Assembly (NCBI GenBank): GCA_022836615.1
Contig: MU405248.1
Span: 62,001-126,000 of the forward strand
Source of the DNA: Annulohypoxylon bovei var. microspora
Lineage: Eukaryota > Ascomycota > Sordariomycetes > Xylariales > Hypoxylaceae
Length of the DNA stretch: 64,000 bases
Direction: 5' to 3'
The notes under the pieces are model-generated. The model was not told where the DNA came from, ran no database searches, and saw only the letters and a program-made list of their open reading frames with translations. The number at the start of each line of letters is the position of its first letter. Within the stretch, counting starts at the first letter, position 1. A program made the translations under genes and the position numbers. Shown one piece after another: positions 1 to 12,166 of this stretch.

Positions 1-3000
1 CTAGCCTTCAATATTTTATGATGGGCCCAGGAGAGAAGCTTGCGATAACCAGTTCAGAATCTCCAAAAGACGCAGACGGTGACGTTATCGTCGACACGAA
101 AGACAATGATGTTGCATTATCATCTTCCGTCGCTCAAGACACCGAGGATCAAATGATAGTAGATGCGCCCGATACAGAGGGAGCGAGTCCGCCGCAACTA
201 CCATTGATAATAAACGGCCAGAAATCTGACCGTTTCTTGGATGTCATTGCACCGATCGTCAATTCTGTACGCACCTTATTGCCTGCGGAAGTATGGGACA
301 AAATCAGTCCTGAATTCTTCGTCCTTTTCTGGTCTCTCCAGACAGGAGATCTTGTCGTTCCGATGACCAGCTATGACACAGAAACTGCGCGAGTAGAAAG
401 GCAATATGTCGAATTGAAAAGGGATCGAAGCGACATGAACATGAGTAACAAGAAGAAGTCGCTCGATTCCCTTATTCAAATCAACAAGGATCTCTCTGCC
501 GAAGCGAGTGCTTGTCGTGAGCGAGTCAGCAAGACAAAGATATTGCTCATCAAACAGAGCCAACGATGGTTTAGCTCGTCAGCAAATGGCGACTCAATTG
601 CCGATACGTTCATCGAAGAGTGCCTTATTCCTCGAATTCTCCTCTCTCCTGGTGATGCAGACTTTTGTCACCGGATGATCAAATTCATGCATTCTAACCG
701 GGTAGCAAATTTTAGGATGCTTGACCTGTACGACCGATTCTTTGGTGTAAACAGATTGCGATTGGTGATATTTGGTTGCACCGTTCGGGAGGCTGAATTC
801 CTCGGACGCTTTATTAAGCTCTCATTAGGAGATCTTGCAAGATGGCATAAGGACAAAAATGCTTACACCAAGGAGGCTATCCAAAATGGAAAGATCGGGT
901 TTGCGACAGCCTTCGACAATAACGGTAAGCCAACTTCGTTCATGGAGCACGATCAATTCCGTGATCTGCTTTGGACGTGGCATCGGAATCTATCCACAGC
1001 ACTACGAGCCTGTCTCACTGGAACGGAGTGGATGCATATCAGAAATGCTATTACGATTCTTAAGTCAGGCCTCGAACACTTCCCTGCCGTTGACTTTATG
1101 GGTCGGCAGTTCTTGCAAATACTCGGAAAGATTGCAGAGCGCGAAGCCGCTTCAAAGAACGAAGGTGAAGATGGCCAAGGTCACAGGGTAGATCTTTCAG
1201 TCACTGCAAACACTGCAACTTCTGCTCTCAGGAGATACTCCCCTAAATGGGTCATGGTTCAAGCTTTCCGATCGAACACTGTAAGTCCTAAATACCCTGC
1301 TAGAGTTCGGTGCGCAATTGCTAACTTTATCATAGAGCGGTGATTCTGCCGAGGACAAGAAATCAGCAGAGCCTTCAAAAGCTGCGCAAGCATCAACTCT
1401 TCGAGCAGGCGCGCTAGAATTTAAACCTCCGCCGGCAGGGTGAGTGCAACTCCTTAGGGGTGCCCAGATACATGTCTTACAAATTTACAGCACGACCCAA
1501 ACGAAGGCAAATGCCGAGGAAGAGGATGGCGAGGTGAAGGATGTAAAAATATCAAGTGGTGTCGAGCCAGCAAAGGATATGGAGCACTCGCGACTCACAC
1601 CATCAAATATGGATACCACTCAAAAACTGGCAACTACTCTTCAGAAGCCGGACCCTAAGCCAATCCCCAGTCGATCCTCGACTACACGATCAGTTCCTAC
1701 CGCACCATCTCCAGTACCTGGCCCGAGGGCCGAGCAGTCTCGATCTTCAACTCTAACCCCCGCGCCTGGGCTACCTACTCGACCAGAAGTTCCATTCCCT
1801 GCACACTTCACGCACGATAAGTTCGGGCAGATTACGACTTCGACACATCCTCGCGATCATAGAGAAGTTCGAGACGCAAGGGATTCTAGGGAACCTCGAG
1901 GTCCAAGAGATACAAGAGATGTTCGTGATCCTAGAGATCCTAGAGATCAGAGATCATTCCCACGGCCAGATGATTCACGTCCGGTTCGGGGAAGGGACAC
2001 GCAGTTAGTTGATCGCCGAGCTTCCGAAAGCATACCGAGGGAACCTCTAAGAGCGGAGAGAGATCGACCGCCGCACCGACTAGACTCTACCCGACGAAAT
2101 GAATCGAACCCTCCCGATCGCGATGGTCGCGGTCCACGAGACCGACTACCACCTCCTGGCAGTGCCAGCCGAGGTCCTGATGCGACACGACCGCAGCGTG
2201 ACAGCTCTGTTCCCGCGAAGCCTATGCCGCCTCCCCCACAACCAGAGCCACAAGGCCCAACAGTGAATCCGGACCGTGCGCGACTGATCAACGCGGATCG
2301 CCCCGATGAGCGTTCGAATTTAAATCCTGCTCGTGCGGCTTTGATCGGCGACGTAAGACCAACCGGTCGCCAACCTAGAGATGATAGCCGAGATCACAAT
2401 GGTTCTCGACCGCTCTCTCCTCGACGAAGTGATCGTCCTGATTCTCGGGCTAGTGATTCATCCCGCGACGATCGACCTGGCCGACCTCATCGTTTAGATC
2501 ACCAACCCCGAGATCATTGGAACGAATCACTGCCGTCTGCTGGGCCTAAAGGTGGTAGGTTCAATGACCATGAAGATCGAGGTATACCTGACAGACCACG
2601 CGAGCCTATGCCCTTCCAGGGACCTCCTGTTGCTACTCGAGGCGAATCCGATCATGGTAGATTAAACAATCAAGATCCAGAATACGGTCGCTTAAGCTCG
2701 ATTCCTGCGATTAGTGACACGGCCAATCCACCCGAGGGCCCACGCGGCCGTGGCCGTACTTCAGCCCGTGCACCTGCAAATCCTCCACCAGGACGTCCGG
2801 ATCCTAGGTTCCCAAGCAATGAACCTCATCGACCCCCGTCACCAGATAGACACCATCCTCCCACTGGCCCTGCATCGTCTAGGCCACGTCGAGGTCAGGC
2901 AGGAGGGCAATACAACCACGGAAATGGCCCAGCCGCCTCTCCGACTACTACTGGTGCACCGGGAATACACCCAGAGAGGCTGAGACAATTGAACCCTGGC

Positions 3001-3978
3001 ACTTCTGGCGTGCCATCCCCGTCTCCTCAGTCCTCATACCCAGCTCCTGCGCCTGGTCCGGTTCCTGTGCATCCTGATCGAATGGGTCAAATTGCGCCGT
3101 TGCCTTCCGGCCCTCATCAAGGTGGTCGTACCGCTCTACCACCCTTACAAACCCCCGATCGACCGCCTATTCCTGGAACCTCAAGCCATCGCCAGCCATC
3201 TGGAAGCCATCCGATGGCCCCAGGATCTGAAACTGCCAACATTATGTCTGCGCCCACAGGACCTTCGTCCACTAATGAACGCGCTAGGACTGGTGGAAGA
3301 AGACAACTGTCCGGCATTAATAATATTCTTTCAGGGGGAAGCCCTACCGTGCGTTCAAGGGGCTCTCGAACTAATCTAGCTGGCTCTGACGCCCAGGTTC
3401 TTACGGGCGCATCTCCCCTTTCAACGCCAGTCCACGAACGTCCAGACCCCAACATCCTGTCAAGCGAGCGTGGTATGAACGGAAGCGAACGCTCCGGGCG
3501 CAACGACCACGAACGGGGACGAAGGGATCACAGTAACGCGGACCGATCTCTGCGTTCTTCACAACGAAATAGTCGAGACCATACTCCGGAAAGGGATCAG
3601 AGGCCAAAGGATCACCGTGATTACCGAGAGCGAAAGTCCAACACCGGGCCTCCTAATCATTTAAGAGAAGGCGAGATGGAGCCTCCGCGCCGATCCGGCC
3701 GAGACCCTGCGATCATGGGTCGAGAACTTTTGCCTAACAGCGGCAGAGGTGAGTTGATGGGTAACGGGGGTAACGGGCGTGACGGACCGCGAGAGTCCCG
3801 TCACCGTGGGGATGGCGGTAGACACGAGGATTACGGACGTGGCAGAGGCGGAGGCGGAGCGGGTGGAGGACCGCGTGGAGGCGATGATCGACGAGAATCG
3901 AGAGGAGGTGATGACCGAGGCCGTAAGCGCCGAAGCGATGAATACGGAGGACCTGTCGAGAAGAGGCCAAGACGTTAG
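1..3978 (+). CDS. THO2: THO complex subunit 2 (Tho2), 3' part; 5' end outside window
   Basis: Tho2 is the scaffold of the nuclear THO/TREX complex, which couples transcription to mRNA packaging and export. The gene enters the window already open (codon phase starts at base 3). Exons: <3-1280, 1336-1439, 1491-3978; introns of 55 and 51 bp have GTAAGT and GTGAGT donors and restore the frame. The first exon carries the conserved Tho2 core: a block around LSPEFF-like 'ISPEFFVLFWSLQ' (about 290-340), then a helical region with 'SPGDADFCHRMIKFMH' and 'FLGRFIKLSLGDLARWH', matching the C-terminal Tho2 domain. The last roughly 800 residues are disordered and rich in R, D, P, G and S, ending in an RGG-like stretch and a basic terminus, as expected for the nucleic-acid-binding tail. 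This tail carries RD/RE repeats and a recurring short motif (see findings). The 3' end converges on the SET-domain gene. Identification is firm; the 5' end cannot be judged here. Confidence 0.93.
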
Positions 3979-5032
3979 GACCAGGGTTCTGAAGACCATT
4001 CTTGCCACACTATGTGAAAATACACCAATAATAAGCTGCTTCTTTTCGACGATGTATTATGGAACAGTCTCGGGATGACGACGAGCGAATAATCGCGCAC
4101 AATGGCGGGGGCAACAGGCAGTCATTGATTACATTTTATAACATTTGTCTACAACAGTGCCAAAACGAAGGATGCAGGAGTTCTACTAGCCTCTAAAAGC
4201 AACCGCAGTAGCATTGATTTCCTCTTAATCTTCTTGCGCAAGAGAAACGGGCGTCTCCACGACAGGGATGAAGCAAGACCAGACAGGATCTAATGGAGGA
4301 ACCCGACAAATCGTCCATCTTTAGTTCAAGGAGTTGTGCCTTTTTTTCCCAATTTCTTTTTTGCATCGTTTTCGGCGTTGAAGGAGATACCAAACCAGAG
4401 GCAATACCTGATGTACAACACAATAACAAACCCCACCTACGCATCATGATACCCTTTTCTTTTCAAACAACATTTGTACAACTGTGAGATTCTGGTGTCC
4501 GGACGGAGACTAGTACATGCCCCTGCGCATACATAAAATTGGCGTTTGCGGCATCTTTGAGAATAAAAGGGATATGGGAAAGCGGTGATTGTAGGAATAG
4601 CATAGGCATAGGCATAGGAGCTAAACGGGCGGGTACAGGAATGAATGAATGGACACCCTAAGCATAGCATCTGTAAGAAGAGGAGAGAAGAGAAGAGACT
4701 CTTGGATCTAAGAGATTCATCTGTAAGCCGGGTAGGTAGCCATATGTGGTGTAGTGGACCAGGACTAATTAGTATCCTGGTTGCTTTGCATATAAATGAT
4801 GCCTACACGGTTTCGATACCTGCAAGCCTCAAGATCCCGGGATACAACAATGGTATCCTCCATACCACATACCAGGCAAGGTACCTAGGTAAAAAGTAGG
4901 TGTTTTAAATAGGTGTACGTCGACCCCCTAATATATGAACTTCAAATGCTCTTAGCCACGTACTACCATCGCCATTAATTACCAGCGACTGCTTACTATC
5001 TGATATAGGTACTGTCATCGTTCCCCTTGCGC
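3979..5032. other. Shared 3' intergenic region between THO2 and the SET gene
   Basis: This separates two convergent genes and should hold both 3' UTRs and terminators. I see no conserved coding. It contains a short direct repeat of the unit CATAGG (4601-4620), a purine-rich run (about 4676-4697) and a TACCTAGGTA word near 4880. Confidence 0.5.
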
Positions 5033-7385
5033 CTACGAAAACTCCGGAAAACATGTACCAAAGGTGTCTTTCTCGCCGCAGCTAATGCTGTAGACTACGC
5101 TGGCATACCTCTTAACGACCTTGCAGAGCTCGGGCGCGAGCCTTTCGTACGCATACGACATCTGCAAGAATGCGCCCACGGCATATTCGTTCGTCTGCCC
5201 CCAGCGCTTTATCTCCAGCGCCACCTTTTTCTTATTCTTGCCTCCCGTGTCTCGGGGCGGATAAGCCACAATGACGTATCCAAGCGCCTCTAGCCCCCTC
5301 AGAAGCATCTCCAGCCCCTCCGCCGACTTGTTCCTCGCGACCAACTCTCCGCCCAAGCGAAAATACGGGTCCCACATCTCAAAGCGTGGCACCGACGCGC
5401 CTGTATCGTACGTCTTCTCCAGGGCCTCGAGGATCTTCGCCGCGCGCGCGAGCTGCGCCACGGAAGACCCCACCCGCAGCACCGGCTTGAGGCTCTGGCA
5501 CAGGGCCTTGCGCTCCCTGACGGTCTCGGGGGGCGTGCTCTTCCGGTCGAGGCACAGCGCGCAGGCGCAGACGAAGCCCCAGCTCTCCAGGTTCTTCTGG
5601 GCCTCGGCGTAGGTCTCGTTCGGCTCGAGGTGCTGGTACCCGTGGAACAGCTCGGCGCCGGGCTCGAGGTCCTCGCACGCGCGCACGAGCATCATGTCGC
5701 CGACGAAGGAGCGCCGGCAGTTGGTCACGCACGAGTGGTTGATGCGCGACGCCAGCGGCCAGATCCCGCACGTCGTGTAGGACGAGCCCGAGTCCTTCTT
5801 CGCCCCGCTCGTCCTCTCCATCACCGTCTTGAAGCTGCTGCGCGGCGACCCGAAGCAGTTCAGCTGGATGATCTTGGCGACGAGGAATCTGCGTTCTGCG
5901 CGTTAGCTTCCGAGCCGATTTGGAAATTTAGTATTAGAGAGCGACCTACGTGTCAACTACGGGACTTCCGTCCACCTCGGATGTGGCCACCTTTGCATAG
6001 TCGCCGTGGTGCAAGTCGGTGAATACTTCCGCTCCCTCGTGGTTGTGATATATCTTCTGGACAATCTGCGTAATGAGGTTTGCCTGGCCGCCCATACACA
6101 TGGTCTTGGAGTTCAGGTTTATCAGAACCGTCATCTTCTCCTGGCCGATGGGGCTGTCTTCGCCAACGTAGCAGTACCCAAACGCCTTCTCGCATAACAA
6201 GAGTTCGCCCGCCTTGACGCGCTTCGTGGTGAAGACGCCCTTGCCTCGACCGGGCGAATCACGAATGGCTATCGATCCGACGTACGTCGCGCAGTCTATC
6301 AGAGGCGGGGTGGCTTCGGCCTGCTTGTACATGCTGCTGAATTGGTACGCGCCCGTCTCCTGCTCGCGAACGCGCTGCTTGACTCGCTTGATCTCGGCCC
6401 ACGCGTCCGAGTTCTTGGGGTTGGAGCGCACGAGCTCTAAAAGCTTCTCCAGGCAGGGGCTGAACTTCTGGAGTGCATAGAGCGCCTTGGCCTCTCGGAA
6501 TAGGGATTTCTCGCTTGGCGAATCCGCGCTCGTGTTGCCCTTGGCGGCATCGTCGAGGGCTTTCTCCGACCGCTCGAGGTGGAGGTTGGCGAGGGAGCGG
6601 TTGAGATGGGCGAGCTGCTCCTCTTCGGCGGTCTTGGCGGCTCGGATGGCGTCGGTGTACCTGTGGCCTTGGCTAGTACCTAAACTAGATCTTTAAACTT
6701 GCCTAACATTTACTCACAGAATCTCTGCTTCGGCCCAGTCCCGCTTCTGAACCGCCGCGTTTCCCTGCAGTCGTATGTCCTGGGAACCCTCGTCAAGGCT
6801 CAAAATCCGCTTTCTCCACTTCAGGGGGATGCGAGTGTCGGTTTCCTGAAGCCAGATGATGTCGCTGACATGGTCAACTCGGAGGCTATATTGTCCATCT
6901 ACCGTTGCCTTGAAAAACGGCTCCTTGAGGAGGCAGACATCTCCTTCCTTCAGGATATGGTCCTTGCTGACCACAGCCTCGTCGGGCTGGTTGTAGAGTT
7001 GAAGCAGGAGCGCGGTACCCTCCTCATCTTCCACGATAGCCATGACTCCGGTCAGCCGGTCAGCCGGCGTCAGGACGTGGACCAAGGCTCGCTTGCCCCG
7101 GTGGTGGTTCTCAAGCGTCATGCCCGATATCATCAGGGGCTTGAGTTGCTGAGCTGGACGCACACAAGGGGGGTAGTAGACCGGCACTTGCGACGTGGAC
7201 AGACCTCCCCCGACCCTACCAGCAGGATTGCCAAGCTTCATCATGTACTGGAGAATGAGTAGGTGAGGGGGAGGGTGAGCTCGGACCTTTTCGCCCTTTC
7301 GACGGTATGCCGCCTCTGCTTTTCGTTTGATCATCTCGAAGAACGCCACATAGTCTTTCTCCTCGGAGACGTCTTTGATATCCAT
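5033..7385 (-). CDS. SET-domain protein with TPR-like region (putative lysine methyltransferase)
   Basis: Exons on the minus strand are 7385-6718, 6660-5950 and 5888-5033 (introns 57 and 61 bp), giving 744 residues. The N-terminal 220 residues contain a conserved region of unknown role; the following helices (about 200-320) look like TPRs, with 'LQGNAAVQKRDWAEAEILYTDAI' spanning the first splice. The SET domain runs from about residue 355 ('SPGRGKGVFTTKRVKAGE') to 550. It includes the NHSC motif (about 510), a following 'DLEPGAELFHGY' with the catalytic-type tyrosine, and a post-SET-like C-x-C-x-x-C (about 565). The arrangement resembles fungal TPR-SET proteins related to SMYD/Set5, but I see no MYND zinc finger. 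Known SET proteins transfer methyl groups from SAM to lysine; the substrate here is unknown. The stretch at about 5380-5830 is markedly GC-rich compared with the rest. Start chosen because MDIKDVSEEKD is the first ATG in the open frame. Confidence 0.85.
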
Positions 7386-8325
7386 CGTGAACTTTGTTCT
7401 CCTATTCTCGTTGGGTAAATTTTGAAAAATATCTAAGTAGAGTTGAGTTCAGTAAGATGATCGGAATTTCCGAGAGATGACGGTGAAGAGAAGATATATC
7501 ATAAAAGGGTTCAAAGAGGTTACCCAGGACAGCTTTCGAAAGGGGTGGCAAGCGCTCGATCATCGGGTTGCTGCCTTGCCTCAGACGCTTCAAACAAAAG
7601 AGCCCGTTTGGTGTCTCTTTTCGTGGCTCCAATCGATAAAAAATGTTACCTAGAGATGAAAGGCCTCCAATGTCATTTGTTTTGGGTGCTGTTGGGTCAG
7701 CTAATTGGGTCATGCAGCTATCCCAAAACTCGTGCCTTCTCGCAGCTCGGGCTACATCGACCTCGCACCGAGCCAATCATACGATCTTCTCCTCATATTA
7801 TCTATCATTTTTTCGACGTCTATACTCATCCGTTGGTTGCCTGGAACCAGATATTTGTCGCGACAGCAGAACCTGAATTTTAAGGAATTTGCTCGCTGTG
7901 TAAGAAGCAGTTACCTAGAGCCTGGCGAGTAAATTATCGCCCCCGAGGTAGCCATATAAACTACGACATACCTAGAGGTAGGCAATATACGAGACATTTA
8001 CACTGATATTTGAATTGAGAAAATTTCAAATAATTCCTGTCTTTGAGGCCGAGTTATGATATGCGATCGCACTAGTGTTCAATTAACTCATCATGTTTAA
8101 TAACAGCAGGACCATATTAATTCAGGGGTTCAGGGGTTCTTGAGTTTACCCATATCACCCCCTTTGCTTACTAATGGTACTAACTTCGCTAACAAATCTC
8201 TACTCAAATCCCACAAAGCTACAATAATCGCAACACCAGTTTTATATATGCTCTTCTCTTCAGTACTAGGTCTGGATAATGTTAGACCGGGTCCTCCTAC
8301 TGCAAGTTCGCATGATCTGTCCGTC
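7386..8325. other. Intergenic region upstream of the SET gene
   Basis: This holds the promoter and leader of the SET-domain gene and the 3' flank of the DUF3237 gene. A 125-codon open stretch on the minus strand (7402-7776) lies in the likely leader but has no recognisable protein character. An inverted CCAAT-type word (agccaatca) occurs near 7771. Nothing else is supported. Confidence 0.4.
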
Positions 8326-8817
8326 CTAGTTATTCAACTTATACACCAGGTACTCAGCCGCCAGCCCCTTCTCATCGACGTGCCAGCGCCCCTGACCCAC
8401 GAGCATACCGGTCTCCATCCACTTCAACCTCTGGTCCGTCGTCTCGGCGTTGATATTGGTGAACCAAGTCGTATCTCCGAAATTCGTAGCCTTGGCGTCG
8501 GGTGCCTTAGCTAGTAGTTTTTGCATGCCTTCATTCAGAACCACAGCTCCCGTATAGTGGAGGTATATCTCTCCTTGGTCTGTCTTGGCCCGAGCCCTTG
8601 CGTCGACGTGGATGATATTGGTGTTGTAGTCTATAAGGGGCCAGTCACCGCCGGGTGGGATAATCTGGGCTTCGATGTCAGAGTTGTTGAATTTGAGGAA
8701 GCCTCCGGTAACGTTGGCGATTAGTCGAGTAGGACCAGATAGCCTCGGGCCAACATCTGCCATGTCAGGGTGGAGGTATTCTCGCAAGGTGAACACATAT
8801 TCGAGAGTTGGTGCCAT
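8326..8817 (-). CDS. DUF3237 / UPF0311 family protein
   Basis: An intronless 163-residue protein beginning MAPTLEYVFTLRE and ending at TAG 8326. The DUF3237 pattern is clear: 'LEYVFTL' at the start, 'DVGPRLSGPTRLIANVTGG' (about 21-40), 'IIPPGGDWPLID' (about 52-64), then 'VDARARAKTDQGEIYLHYTG', which is the family's characteristic DARY-like strand. Length is normal for the family (about 150-165). Members are small beta-barrel proteins without a settled biochemical role, so I assign none. There is no signal peptide or membrane segment. It stands alone, with long non-coding DNA on both sides, and no metabolic neighbour hints at a substrate. Confidence 0.88.
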   Translation of the reverse strand: MAPTLEYVFTLREYLHPDMADVGPRLSGPTRLIANVTGGFLKFNNSDIEAQIIPPGGDWPLIDYNTNIIHVDARARAKTDQGEIYLHYTGAVVLNEGMQKLLAKAPDAKATNFGDTTWFTNINAETTDQRLKWMETGMLVGQGRWHVDEKGLAAEYLVYKLNN

Positions 8818-10317
8818 GATAGATATTGTTTGAAAGTTGTTGAAGTACCCGATTGTGTATAGTCTGTCTTGTCCGGGGGTGAGATGATTTATAGTCGAGG
8901 CATGTTCTATTACCTATAACATATAATATATCTACTTAGGTACCTACACTTACCTAGATTAAATAATAATCACAATGGTCATCCCAAACAGTAGCTATTC
9001 TTCTAGTTACTCTTCATGGTAAACATTCCAACCGGATGACCCGGAGAAGGTCGCCATCTATCCAATCAAAGTCGACTAACCGCCTTAAAGTGTAGAAAAC
9101 GGTCATTCTGGTCCTAGAATGGTGAGGCTGAAATGTGTTCTTTTGTATCCTAACGGCCACGGTTGTGGATACTTCACGAATAGATTTGCCTGGCCAAGTC
9201 AGATTATTAATCCCCTTAGATTTATAATATAGTTCTCATCAAATGTGACAGGTATATATGCACTCTTAGTTACCAACACCGGGGTAGATATGCATGTAAG
9301 ATTGCTATGACTCCGATTCAGCAATAATACAAGCAGCTCGTCTTAGTTGAACATAAGTGCATTTAAGTATAACGTGCTTAGGTAAGAACCATGTTAAGCT
9401 ACGAGGAACTCAATGATATGCTATAATATATAAGCGTTGCGGTAGAGCGAACTATCCAATCAGCTTTCGAAAGGCTTCGATTCTCGGATTTCTTTCATTG
9501 ATAGGAAGTGATTTGGCTGCCGACTTGCTTTCCACAATCTTGAAGGTAAATAAGCAGAAGAATACCTAGTTATAATAGTAATAAAACGAGAGGTAATGGA
9601 AATATATAAGAGAAAAAGAAGACACGGGGTTTTCCGGGGTAAGTGCGAGTAGGTATTCCGAGCCACCACGGGTTAAGTAAGATAGGGGGTTACCCGGTCC
9701 AACTATAAATCCCGAGGATAGGGGCTTAGTCCGGATAGGCGGCAAGCAAGGGGACCAGACTCGTATGCGACGGTCTTGCAAGTTGAGCACATTCTCCTTG
9801 CATTTACTCGTGTGGTGCGCGCGCGTATATATATAAAGTATTTATGCATAACATAGCCACATTGCGTATGTCGACGGCTATCACGGCTAGGTCTGATAGA
9901 GTTATGCAAACCCGAGATACTAAATTCATACCTATACTAACAAAATGTTCTTACATAATCAATACAAAAGATATTGCAGAAAATTGCGTATCATCTCATT
10001 ATACAACAAACACAAAGGTATCTATCTATATGCCTTTTAAGAACCAATCCATTCCAGCTACTTTCCGAATCGTAAGCCAAATGGCGCCCCAACATGCGAT
10101 GATCCAGCCAGTAAGTTCGGTAAAAAAGCGAAACACATCATCAAGTCCCGCCTGGTGTACGTGGCGGACCAGTCAAAACGCCATGCCTCAGCAATCCCCC
10201 TTCAAATCATTCCAGAACTCCAAAATTCAAGGCTAACCCCGCCAACCAAATATGCACCGTACCAAGGCAGTGAACAAAAAAGATCTTGTGCGATTTTGCC
10301 GTTAAGAAAAGACCATA
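8818..10317. other. AT-rich intergenic region, no gene seen
   Basis: This holds the promoter of the DUF3237 gene and the 3' flank of HFL1. It contains TAGGTACCTA-type words near 8939 and an alternating purine-pyrimidine tract at 9815-9835. Open frames here are short and lack conserved features. Confidence 0.4.
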
Positions 10318-12166
10318 TTACATTGCGCCACCGCGCATATTACGGTCCCCCCATAGCGCGTTGCCGACGTGAACTTGTGTAGAGGTTCTTTTGCTGGGCC
10401 TGGGTGCGCCTTGAGGCTCGCTCCAGCCGGGCGTGCTTCCGCCTTGATAACTGTAGACTTCATTAGGATCATATTCGTACCGCGCACGCCCTGCCCCAAG
10501 ATCGCCCCGATCATCATCATATGGCGTATAAACTCCTGATGGGCTCGGATCGTACAACTGCGGCTGTCTTGGATCGTATACCGGAGGTTGTCTTGGGTCC
10601 CTATACGGGTTGGGCTGCCGTCTTGGAGGGCTACCAGGGTTCGGCTGCGCATTCGTGATCAAACCGGCGCTCTCCTCGGGACCAGGGTCGCCGGGTGCCT
10701 GGGGAAGTCCAAATGCGCTTCGGCGGAATTCATTGGCGATCGGTAAGTGATCCGTACTCTTGTTACCGGGGGGACCCGCATAGGGCTTCATGGGATAGCT
10801 GGTATCGATATCCTCGGACTTGCCCTGGTAGCTGGGATCTTGGCGACGGTGCTTAACCCCCACAAATAACCATCGCATACCACGGCCAAAGGCCTTAATG
10901 ACATCCCATAAGTTGAGAGCATGGCCAAAGGCTTTCAAACCCATGAAGCCGCCTGTTTTAGGACCATGCTCATTCTCGCGAGGCGGTATTCCCATCGATG
11001 GATCGGGAACGGGGTAGAAGCTCGTCTTGGCGTTTTCGATGTATGGGGCATAAGGAAATGCCCAGAGGTGCAGAATCGAAAAAAGTGCCATCTCGACGCA
11101 AAGCATCAAACTAGGTATGCCGACTTTCAAATCGGGGTAAGCGAGGACAGAGTTCGCGTTCACAATATGAAGAGTGGATGTTCCGAGAGATATAGCAATA
11201 GTTTGCCAGAAGGACAAGAAAATAACGAGCTTGATAGCCAGGACCTTTAGAAACGGCTTATGCTCGGCCAGTGGCTCCCTTAGTTGGACGTAAAATTGGA
11301 TAACGCAGTACATAGCAATGGTTACTGCTATACACTCGATCGCAATGACCTATAGCAATGTAAGTAACATTCTTCTCCTAGTTTAGGACGCGGAAAGCAT
11401 ACCCAGATGTGCGCGAAAACAGGACTGTTGGAGCTCTCGCAGTATTTCTCATAATACTGTGTCACGACTGCAGTAATTGTCATAGCCACTCTAATGAAGC
11501 AGTAGTGGTAGATACCGATCCAGATAATGTTAAACCAAGTCAGGCCGCTTTGAGGGGTTCTCCAGGGTCCTCTGTTTCCGCCGCAAGCTTTGGCAAACCA
11601 ATTCACCGGCCATACCCATGGCTTTACGGGGCGCATATGTCGAAAGAATTCCTTTTGCTCGTGCAAGTCCGGAGCGACATAATGGCACAAGAGGGCGAAG
11701 AAAGAAGCGATGGCGAAAGCTTCATAACAGTCGCTGAGGACCTGGAAGTAAACGGCATGCCAGTAATACCATATACATAAGAAAGCCGAAGTTGCGTATA
11801 CGGGAACCATAAATAGGATGCGAATAATACTACAGAAGTTAGCGAAATTATAAGTGATTAGTAGAAGCGAATGGACGTACTGTCTCTGTTCGAGAGGTTT
11901 GGTGTAATTTATAGCATGTCGCCACATCAAATAGAAGCTCATAACATATGCGACGATGGTAGAAGCGCCAGCAATTATGAGGGCGAGTTGATGGAAAGTT
12001 AAGGGTCCCACGATCTTCTCCTCCGACCCGACTATTCCAAGACATGTCAGCACAGCATCTTGGCGCCATGACTCTGGGCACGCGGGAAACGACAACGAAG
12101 GAATAAATGCTTGTTTCAATACGTACTCTTCATATCCTCCAACGTTGAATTACATGTTAAATTCAT
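10318..12166 (-). CDS. HFL1: HFL1/TMEM184-type DUF300 vacuolar membrane protein
   Basis: Exons on the minus strand are 12166-12127, 12073-11881, 11829-11403 and 11349-10318 (introns 53, 51 and 53 bp), encoding 563 residues. The short first exon begins MNLTCNSTLEDMK, a recognisable N-terminus of fungal members; the downstream frame has no ATG of its own, which supports this spliced start. The DUF300 (organic solute transporter alpha/TMEM184) domain spans about 30-330 with seven predicted membrane segments, including 'PLTFHQLALIIAGASTIVAY', 'IIRILFMVPVYATSAF', 'DCYEAFAIASFFALLCHYV' and 'KLVIFLSFWQ'. Fission yeast Hfl1 and plant Lazarus1 belong to this family; Hfl1 recruits lipidated or unlipidated Atg8 at the vacuole membrane. 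The C-terminal 200 residues are disordered, proline- and tyrosine-rich with PYRDPRQPPVYDPRQPQLYDP-like repeats, where an Atg8-interacting segment could lie. Function is by family; the start is well supported. Confidence 0.9.

Noticed and set aside
7402..7776. 125-codon minus-strand frame just upstream of the SET gene
   Set aside because: No ATG-led conserved sequence and no splice signal joining it to MDIKDVSEEKD; most likely leader sequence.
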